Shown here: in pieces, positions 8,201 to 12,363 of the stretch | How positions within the stretch are numbered: position 1 is the first letter of the stretch | How the letters are laid out: the number at the start of each line of letters is the position of its first letter | Assembly: GCA_041749275.1 (NCBI GenBank) | Contig: JBGTBQ010000246.1 | Span: forward strand, 1-12,363 | Source: JBGTBQ01 sp041749275 | Lineage (GTDB): Bacteria; Acidobacteriota; Blastocatellia; Pyrinomonadales; Pyrinomonadaceae | Reading direction: 5' to 3' | DNA length: 12,363 nt | Program-made: the position numbers and the translations under genes | Notes under the pieces: generated by a model | The model's input: the letters and a program-made list of their open reading frames with translations, nothing else | Told to the model about the DNA's origin: nothing | The model's database searches: none

Positions 8201-11127
8201 GCGACGACCAGCGCCGAAGGTCGAAAAATCAGGACGAGCGCGAAGCCGACGACCGAGAGCGCAACCGCCGGCCACATGAAGCGCGACATGGCGCCCAAGC
8301 CTTGCGCGCCCCCGCGCTCGGCCTGCGCGGCGGTCATCCATTCGAGCAGACGCTGACGTGAAATCAGCTTGCGATAGAACGTCCGCAGAATCGCGTCGCA
8401 CATCAGGTAGGCGAGGTGCGCGAGGAAGACGACCGTCAGCGCGACCTGCTTCGTGTTCATCCACACGTCGCCGAGCACTGTCCAGAAGTGGCTTGACCAC
8501 GGGATGCCGCGCGGGTGGTGGAAGAGGTTCGTCGCCACGTGCGCGTAGATGGGGAACGCGAGCGTCAGCACGACGAAGAGCGTCCACAGGAGCGGTCGGC
8601 CCGGCATCAGCGTCCACGCGAACAGAAGCCACAACACGAGCGCGGGCGCGGCGAGGCTGCGGCGCAGATTGTCGGCGATCTTCCAGCGCGAGATGAGAGG
8701 TAAAGTGTTCCGCACCCGTTGGCGGTTCGTTTCGGGGACGAGCGGGCCGAGCCAGCCTGCGATCTGCCAGTCGCCGCGCGTCCAGCGATGCTGGCGTTTG
8801 GCGAAGGTGTCGTAGCGCGCCGGGTAGTCGTCCAGCAGTTCCAAATCCGAGACGAGCGCGGCGCGCGCATAGAGGCTCTCAAAGAGGTCGTGGCTGAGGA
8901 GCGCGTATTCGGGCACGCGCGAGTCGAGCGCCGCCTCGAAGGCGTCCACGTCGTAGAGTCCCTTGCCCGTGTAGATGCCCTCGCCGAACAGGTCTTGATA
9001 GACATCCGAAGCGGCGGTCGTGTAGGGGTCAATGCCGGTGTGCCCCGAAAAGATGCGCGCGAAGCGCGTGTGCGCGGCGCTTTCGAGCGTTACGCTGATG
9101 CGCGGCTGAAGGATCGAGTAGCCGCGCGTAACGCGCCCTGTTTGCCGGTCGTAGACGGGACGGTTGAGCGGGTGGAGGGCGACGCCGATGAGTCGTCGCG
9201 CGGCGTCGCGCGGCAGTTGCGTGTCAGAGTCGAGCGTGATGACATAGCGCGTCTCGGCGAGCAGCGCGGCGTCCGCCGTGGCGATGGTGAAGGTGGTGTC
9301 GTGGCTCCCGCGCAGCAGCCGGTTGAATTCGTGGAGCTTGCCGCGCTTCCGCTCCCAGCCCATCCACTTCCCCTCGCCCGCGTTCCACAAACGCCGCCGG
9401 TGGAAGAGATGAAAGCGCGCGTGTTCACCCTCCGCGCCATGGCGACGGTTCAAGTCTTCGACGCCGTCCAGCGCGCGTTCGAGGATCGCGGCATCCGCCG
9501 GCGTCTCCTCCGTGTCGGCGTCGGCGAAATCGCCGAGCAGCGCGAAGTAGACGTGCGCGTCCTGATTGGCGAGGTAGTGGACTTCGAGCCTTTCCAGCAA
9601 CTCGTCAACCGTCGCTTCGCTCGTCAGAAGCGTCGGCACGACGACGAAGGTGCACGCGCCGGCGGGCGTGCCTTTCATCGTCTCAAGCTTCGGCAAGACG
9701 CGCGGCCCAAAGAGATGGGTCACGTCCCAGTTAAGCACGCTCAAGGCGAGGTCGCTCGCCGGGACGATGGAGAGCAAAGCAAAGACCGCGAGCAGCGCCC
9801 ACGACGCGCCCACGACGTATCCGTACCCGACGAGCGCCATCGTGACAAGGACGGTCAGCGCGACGAGCGTGCCGAGGTAAGTGAGCGTCGGGTGGCGGAG
9901 GATGGCGCGGCGCGCACGCTCGCCCACGCGCGGGCGATAGTCGAAAGTTTTTTCGAGCCGCGCCATGCCATCGTCAATCAGGTAGTAGCCGACGTGCGCG
10001 CGCGCTTCATCCGTGGAGTTCGACTCGTGAGCTTGCGCGGCCAACGCGACCGCGGCGCGCGCCACCTCCGCTTCGCGCGTGCGCGTGCGCTTGGCGACGC
10101 GCTCGATGACGTGCCGGTAGCGGTCGCGCGTGTAAAAGTCCATCCGCGAGTAGACGCCCACCGGGTCTTCGCCGAGCACGGGGTCAACGAGGCTGACGGA
10201 CTCGAAGAAGTCGCGCCAGTCGAGCGTCGAGAGCAACCGCATCGAGGTGATGATGTTGCCGACCGTGACCTGCGCGGCGGCCTGCCGCTGGTGTTCGAGT
10301 TGGACGGCCTGCTCAAGACCCGTGCCCTGTTGCTGCAATCTCTGTTCAAGCCAGTCGAAGACGGGCGCGAGCGCCGGGTCTTGCTCGCGCAGCCGCTGCG
10401 CGAGTTGCACGACGAGCGTGCGCCCGATTATCTCCCGGCGGCCCAGCCGGTCGGCCAAAAACGGGACGAGGCTTTCGGGCTGGCGCTCGACCATTTCCAG
10501 CATTTTATCGGCGAGCGCGTCGGCCTCTTCACGCTCGGCGCGGCTGCGGACGATGCGCGTGGCGAGCCGGCGCAAGTTCTCGACGAGCGCGACGCGCAAA
10601 GTGATCGCGACGGCCCACAACTCGCCGATGGTGAGCGGCGCGACGCGCTGGTAGGCGCGGACGAAGCTCTTCAGCGTCTCGGTGTCGAGGCGGCTGTCGG
10701 TGTGCGCGATGAGCGCGAGCGCGACCGAGTAGATGCGCGGGTAGCCGGCGAGCGGCCCCTCCGTGAGCTTCGGCAGTTCGTGGTAGTAGCCGCGCGGGAG
10801 GTCTTCGCGGATCTCGCGGACTTGTTCTTCGACGATGTGAAAATTGTCAACCAGCCACTCGGCGGCGGGCGAGATGGAGCGTCCCTTGCGGATTGTATCG
10901 GCCAGCGTGCGGTAGGCCGCGACCATCTCGCGCCCGTTCTCTTCGAGACGCGGCAGGAGTCGCCGTCCACGGCTCGGCCCCTCGGTGACGCGGTGCTCCG
11001 CGGCGAGCAGCTCGGCGTATTGGTCGAGCCGCTCGATGCTGAACAACTCTTCGCGGATCGGCTCCTCGTCGCGCGCATCCGCGCCGCGCCGCGGCCCTCC
11101 GAACAATCCTGTCAGGATGCCAGACAT
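2212..11127 (-). CDS. ndvB: Cyclic beta-1,2-glucan synthase (NdvB/ChvB/Cgs family)
   Basis: This 2971-residue membrane enzyme is slightly longer than the roughly 2800-2870 of rhizobial and Brucella homologues. Domains in order: a helical N-terminal region (1-400, starting with the typical EELFSIERLDQYAE); membrane helices about 415-437 and 441-463; a GT84 glycosyltransferase using UDP-glucose, with D533 (LLGDFAD), DxD-type D633/D635 in ITLDSDTQLP and Q779-HRW; five more membrane helices about 826-842, 846-862, 895-913, 951-968 and 971-989; a helical stretch with a low-complexity Ser/Glu/Ala patch near 1316-1340; a glycoamylase-like module, now GH189, which performs cyclization (about 1383-1610, ending AHHQGMSLVALDNLL, H1598-H1599); two beta-sandwich modules (from about 1640 and 2170); and a GH94 barrel with GFRDQLQDVMAL and GSGDWNDGMN (D2632, D2635), which phosphorolyses chains to control length. 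All signatures appear intact. The start ATG has only a weak GGA six bases upstream. No glucan exporter gene (ndvA/chvA) lies nearby. Linkage specificity is inferred from family. Confidence 0.96.
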   Translation of the reverse strand: MSGILTGLFGGPRRGADARDEEPIREELFSIERLDQYAELLAAEHRVTEGPSRGRRLLPRLEENGREMVAAYRTLADTIRKGRSISPAAEWLVDNFHIVEEQVREIREDLPRGYYHELPKLTEGPLAGYPRIYSVALALIAHTDSRLDTETLKSFVRAYQRVAPLTIGELWAVAITLRVALVENLRRLATRIVRSRAEREEADALADKMLEMVERQPESLVPFLADRLGRREIIGRTLVVQLAQRLREQDPALAPVFDWLEQRLQQQGTGLEQAVQLEHQRQAAAQVTVGNIITSMRLLSTLDWRDFFESVSLVDPVLGEDPVGVYSRMDFYTRDRYRHVIERVAKRTRTREAEVARAAVALAAQAHESNSTDEARAHVGYYLIDDGMARLEKTFDYRPRVGERARRAILRHPTLTYLGTLVALTVLVTMALVGYGYVVGASWALLAVFALLSIVPASDLALSVLNWDVTHLFGPRVLPKLETMKGTPAGACTFVVVPTLLTSEATVDELLERLEVHYLANQDAHVYFALLGDFADADTEETPADAAILERALDGVEDLNRRHGAEGEHARFHLFHRRRLWNAGEGKWMGWERKRGKLHEFNRLLRGSHDTTFTIATADAALLAETRYVITLDSDTQLPRDAARRLIGVALHPLNRPVYDRQTGRVTRGYSILQPRISVTLESAAHTRFARIFSGHTGIDPYTTAASDVYQDLFGEGIYTGKGLYDVDAFEAALDSRVPEYALLSHDLFESLYARAALVSDLELLDDYPARYDTFAKRQHRWTRGDWQIAGWLGPLVPETNRQRVRNTLPLISRWKIADNLRRSLAAPALVLWLLFAWTLMPGRPLLWTLFVVLTLAFPIYAHVATNLFHHPRGIPWSSHFWTVLGDVWMNTKQVALTVVFLAHLAYLMCDAILRTFYRKLISRQRLLEWMTAAQAERGGAQGLGAMSRFMWPAVALSVVGFALVLIFRPSALVVAAPFLFAWALSPLVAHWVSRRLISEREPLAVADAREARLVARRTWRYFEQFVGEEDNWLPPDNYQEDPERVAHRTSPTNAGLLLLSTVAARDLGYAGTLELVERLELTLGTLDKLQKFRGHLFNWYDTQTLAALTPQYISTVDSGNLAGHLLALKQACIELPDRALFGPETLAGLADTVALLGHEASRLGAVRQRTEAVTIRHLRDEIAACEKLLTGATPDAVSGWAVLFKALRKHADEMEDIIAALSIEHGVEGFAEVRFWSSALMRQVKECARDLQTFAPWGATLAVHLEPVIQLARQENAAAWREIIAALDSVASVVRLAETFDSMLTRLAALAAEFEHESSASEPSAEQTAGQSAERPTHEREAARARVASLVTAVEDAARVANGLLARAGRLARKSTELFESMDFKFLLDEERKVFRIGYNVTAGRADNSYYDLLASESRLASFVAIAKSDVPQEHWFRLGRQLTPVDGSRALISWTATMFEYLMPLLVMRGYGATLLDQTHRAAVARQIEYGEEHGVPWGISESAYNARDLQLNYQYGPFGVPGLGLKRGLSEDLVIAPYATLLAAQIEPTRALANLRRLEREGALARYGFYEAIDYTPERLPQNQKRVLIRAFMAHHQGMSLVALDNLLNDDVMQRRFHAEPLVQATELLLQERIPRGAPAAHPRAEEVLGARVSRTLTGLASRTYDTAELPTPRVQILSNGAYSVMLTTAGSGYSRSGPIAVTRWREDAVRDNYGSFYYLRDVRSGAVWSAGYQPTGRRPRVYEVTFSEDKVDILRADDGIITHTEIIVSPEDNAEIRRISLTNKTTRAREIEVTSYAEVVLAPHAADVAHPAFSNLFIETEFVAAENALIARRRPRSSRDEPVWGIHVVRTEGETIGATQYETDRSRFLGRGHTTANPVAVVEERPLSNTVGAVLDPVFSLRQRVRLQPGETARVTFSTAVAKTREEAMILADKYHDRVIFEREARLAWTRAQVEMRHLNINTEEAHLFQRLAGRVLYSDPSLRPRPHVLALNTKSQSSLWPYGIGGDMPIVLVRINRAEDLSTVRLLLRGHEYLRMKGLQFDLVIMNDHPPSYAQELENELHMMVRTSGSQFLQDKPGGVFLRRADIMPEADRILLHAVARVVVVTERGPLQDQLVRRPVEEEMPAEFTPRAPSRTYPEPGTSAPDLDFFNGLGGFREGGREYVTLLGEGQWTPAPWTNVVANEHDFGFIVTEAGGGYTWSANSRENRLTPWSNDAVSDTPGECVYLRDEESGTVWSPTPLPIRETEPYTVRHGQGYTVFEHTSHGISQELLMFVPPDAPVKISVLRLRNRGDRPRRISATSFNELVLGVTRGTSAPYIITEFSRARAAIFARNPYNNEFAARVAFAATSAPKFTMTCDRREFIGRNGTLERPAAMRHAELSGRTGAGLDPCAAIQTVLDLAPGETREVAFLLGEGASEEEARAVVTRFRQLQTVSESFERVLTHWDEILETIEVRTPDAALDTILNRWLLCQTLACRVWARSAFYQSGGAYGFRDQLQDVMALVYAKPKIAREQIVRAAARQFREGDVQHWWHPPTGRGVRTRFSDDLLWLPYVTSFYIEKTGDQTVLDETVPFIEAPLLAEGEDETYTQPVVAEESASVYEHCVRTLDRSLAVGEHGLPLMGSGDWNDGMNRVGHEGRGESVWVGWFLHNTLRWFTPFCAARGDTERAANYRAHMKELEVALRDNAWDGDWYRRAYFDDGTPLGSVQNDECRIDSIAQSWGVISGASETHRAHRAMSAVEEYLIRRGDGLIMLFTPPFDKSALDPGYIKGYVPGVRENGGQYTHAAIWTVIAYALLGDGDKAGELFALLNPINHASTRAGLHKYKVEPYVAAADIYAVWPHTGRGGWTWYTGSAGWMYRAGLEFILGFQLRGEHLRIEPCVPRAWREYEITYRHRTARYHIKVENPFGVNRGVVSIEVDGQLIPTGDIPLADDGARHTIRIVMGEPPPPVSEDEPRAEAAHKLS

Positions 11128-11183
11128 AACAAATCCACAGCCATAAGTCGGAGCAAAATGGAGCCAAGCATATCACGTATAAA

Positions 11184-11232
11184 TGATGGATGATGAATGG
11201 TGAATGATGAATGATGAACGGTGAGTGGTGAA
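11184..11232 (+). repeat. Heptamer tandem array, left arm
   Basis: Seven successive 7-base units fit the consensus TGATGAA: TGATGGA, TGATGAA, TGGTGAA, TGATGAA, TGATGAA, CGGTGAG, TGGTGAA. It lies about 57 bases upstream of the glucan synthase start. A 16-base segment at 11209-11224 recurs as a perfect inverted copy at 11376-11391. Confidence 0.85.
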
Positions 11233-11314
11233 TGAAAGACAGGCCGTCTTCATATTCATCAATACGCGCTACCCAAAGTTTGGGAGCAGCGCCGCAAACC
11301 GGCTCGTGCTGGGA

Positions 11315-11335
11315 GCGCCAGCGGGACGCTTGCGC
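11315..11335. repeat. Central GC-rich hairpin of the nested element
   Basis: GCGCCAGCG and CGCTTGCGC pair at 8 of 9 positions around the loop GGA. It sits at the centre of the inverted-repeat element. Confidence 0.6.
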
Positions 11336-11374
11336 CCCCGGAGGAAGTTGCCAAACTTTGGCGGACGCGCTCTA

Positions 11375-11402
11375 TTCACCGTTCATCATTCCGCGTTCAT
11401 CA
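11375..11402 (-). repeat. Heptamer tandem array, right arm (inverted)
   Basis: On the minus strand the units read TGATGAA, CGCGGAA, TGATGAA, CGGTGAA, the same heptamer family as 11184-11232 in opposite orientation. It ends 22 bases before the TSUP start codon, so it overlaps the likely leader of that gene. Confidence 0.8.
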
Positions 11403-11424
11403 TTTTCCTGTTAGTCTGCGGCGG

Positions 11425-12192
11425 ATGATTTCATGGCAGGAGGCGGCAATCGCCGCGGCGGCCTTCGCGGCGGGAATGATTAACTCGATTGCGGGCGGCG
11501 GGACGCTGCTGTCATTCCCGGTGCTGGTGTGGGCGGGGCGCGATCCCGTGCTGGCGAACGCGACGAGTACGGTGGCGCTGTGGCCGGCGTCGCTGGCGGG
11601 CATGTACGGGTTCCGGCGCGAGTTCAAGGGCGCCGCGCGGGACGCGTTGCTGCTCGCCGCGCCGTCGCTCGTGGGGGGCGTCGTCGGCGCGTTCCTGCTC
11701 CTCAGCACTCCGTCGGGCGTCTTCGCGCGGCTCGTGCCGTTCCTGATTCTGTTTGCGACGTTGTTGATTATGGTGCAGGAGCCGCTGTCGAAGCGCCTGC
11801 GCCGCGAGGAGGACGGACAGCCTTCGCGCGCGTGGTGGACGGGCGCGATGTTGTTCCAGTTTTTCGTCGGGGTCTACGGCGGATACTTCGGCGCGGGGAT
11901 CGGGATTCTGATGCTCGCTTCGCTGGCCCTGCTCGGCTTCACGGACATCTACCGAATGAGCGCGCTGAAGAACCTGCTCGCCGTCCTCATCAACGGCATC
12001 GCGGCGCTCTACTTCGTCCTCGCGGGCGCGGTCAACTGGTCGGACGTACTGTTGATGATGCTCGCCGCCATCGTGGGCGGTTATTCCGGCGCGCGTCTCG
12101 CATACAAGTTGGGCCGGCGTTACGTTCGCATCGCGGTCATCACCATCGGTCTCGTCATGGGGCTGTCGCTACTTTTTTCCGAGAGTCAGTAG
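11425..12192 (+). CDS. Sulfite exporter TauE/SafE (TSUP) family membrane transporter
   Basis: This 255-residue, strongly hydrophobic protein has about seven to eight membrane segments. It has the duplicated TSUP architecture. The first half carries GMINSIAGGGTLLSFPVLV (G24-G26) followed by the NATST segment at 45-49; the second half carries the matching GVYGGYFGAGIGILMLASL at about 149-167, followed by YRMSALKNLLAVLINGIAAL. A charged cytoplasmic loop (KRLRREEDGQ) separates the halves. Length is typical (about 250). Family members move sulfite, sulfoacetate, taurine-derived or other small anions across the inner membrane; the substrate here cannot be told, and no sulfur-metabolism gene is nearby. 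The ATG is preceded by GCGGCGG only, a poor and too-close ribosome site, but a later start would cut the first helix. The gene is transcribed away from the glucan synthase. Confidence 0.93.
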   Translation: MISWQEAAIAAAAFAAGMINSIAGGGTLLSFPVLVWAGRDPVLANATSTVALWPASLAGMYGFRREFKGAARDALLLAAPSLVGGVVGAFLLLSTPSGVFARLVPFLILFATLLIMVQEPLSKRLRREEDGQPSRAWWTGAMLFQFFVGVYGGYFGAGIGILMLASLALLGFTDIYRMSALKNLLAVLINGIAALYFVLAGAVNWSDVLLMMLAAIVGGYSGARLAYKLGRRYVRIAVITIGLVMGLSLLFSESQ

Positions 12193-12267
12193 TGCGTCAT
12201 GTCGCTTTTGAGGTTGAGAGTTCAAACTGTAACGCTTGCTGCTGTTGTGAATGTTGTGGATAGATTT

Positions 12268-12282
12268 AGAGCGGTTTGCTCT
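12268..12282 (+). terminator. Short hairpin downstream of the TSUP gene
   Basis: AGAGC pairs with GCTCT around the loop GGTTT, followed by TGAGTTTA. The stem is only five base pairs and the T run is poor, so termination here is uncertain. The remaining bases of 12193-12307 show no gene. Confidence 0.2.
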
Positions 12283-12307
12283 TGAGTTTACCAATGATCG
12301 TTTAGAG

Positions 12308-12363
12308 GCGGGCAATGCCCGCCGCCTCAAGTCACGGAGCTTGAGACGGCGGGCATTGCCCGC
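12308..12363. repeat. REP-like long hairpin, possibly continuing past the window edge
   Basis: A left arm at 12308-12331 and a right arm at 12340-12363 are inverted copies matching at 23 of 24 positions, with the loop TCACGGAG. Each arm begins or ends with GCGGGCAATGCCCGC, itself a palindrome around one base, so the arms can also fold alone. This is the design of dispersed REP-type elements. It could also stop transcription from the TSUP gene. The right boundary cannot be judged because the window ends on it. Confidence 0.8.

Larger units (their letters stand above)
11184..11402. repeat. Nested inverted-repeat intergenic element
   Basis: About 219 bases show three concentric layers of symmetry. 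The outer layer is the two heptamer arrays in opposite orientation, sharing GAATGATGAACGGTGA. The middle layer is CCAAAGTTTGG at 11273-11283 and its exact complement CCAAACTTTGG at 11351-11361. The core is a hairpin at 11315-11335. No ORF inside looks coding and no transposase is present, so it resembles a MITE or REP-like dispersed element. It fills the divergent gap between the glucan synthase and TSUP genes, so their promoters must lie inside it or at its edges. No convincing promoter boxes were found there. Confidence 0.65.

Noticed and set aside
11128..11183. Possible sigma-70 promoter for the glucan synthase gene (TTGGCT then TATGGC on the minus strand, 16-base spacer)
   Set aside because: Only about half of each box matches the consensus, and the sigma factors of the host are unknown, so it is not reported as a feature.
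8719..11193. Plus-strand open frame of 824 codons antisense to the start of the glucan synthase gene
   Set aside because: Composition is Arg/Ala/Val/Glu-rich with no recognisable domain, and the minus strand has clear GT84 and membrane motifs over the same bases. Long stop-free antisense frames are expected opposite GC-rich genes.
11184..11232. Heptamer array considered as a CRISPR array or phased iteron set
   Set aside because: The units are contiguous and only 7 bases long with no spacers, and no Cas or replication gene is nearby.

Overview
The window is high-GC bacterial chromosomal DNA. The protein families, the very GC-rich codon usage and the AT-rich intergenic TGATGAA-type heptamer repeats suggest a free-living Gram-negative-type bacterium, possibly an acidobacterium of the Blastocatellia/Pyrinomonadales kind. 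That placement is an inference from style, because no rRNA or marker gene is present.

Layout. (1) 2-934, plus strand: the 3' part of a response regulator with a complete HD-GYP output domain (cyclic-di-GMP phosphodiesterase class); its beginning lies outside the window. (2) 935-1227: mostly non-coding, with one weak hairpin and one doubtful 55-residue ORF. (3) 1228-2177, minus strand: a compact, lower-GC accessory cluster. It reads, in transcription order, a stand-alone copy of the C-terminal tail of a type IIG (Eco57I-like) restriction-modification enzyme, a DUF6883 protein, a DUF4926 protein, and a second decayed copy of the same tail. The first three ORFs are joined by two ATGA stop/start overlaps, and the two tails form a direct repeat that brackets the DUF pair. 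(4) 2212-11127, minus strand: one giant gene of 2971 codons for a cyclic beta-1,2-glucan synthase of the NdvB/ChvB/Cgs type. It carries GT84 glycosyltransferase, membrane, GH189-type cyclization and GH94 phosphorylase-like modules. (5) 11128-11424: a divergent intergenic region almost filled by a nested inverted-repeat element with heptamer arrays at both ends. (6) 11425-12192, plus strand: a TSUP (TauE/SafE) membrane transporter. (7) 12193-12363: non-coding, ending in a REP-like 24-bp-arm hairpin cut by the window edge.

How the parts fit. The glucan synthase should make periplasmic or secreted cyclic glucans from UDP-glucose. The HD-GYP regulator would lower cyclic-di-GMP, which often controls envelope polysaccharide and motility, but no physical linkage supports a shared pathway. 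The TSUP gene is divergent from the glucan synthase and its substrate is unknown. The most unusual part is the DUF6883/DUF4926 pair enclosed between two copies of a restriction-enzyme tail. It looks like a mobile or accessory cassette, possibly a toxin-antitoxin-like or defence-associated module, that entered or remained after loss of a type IIG system.
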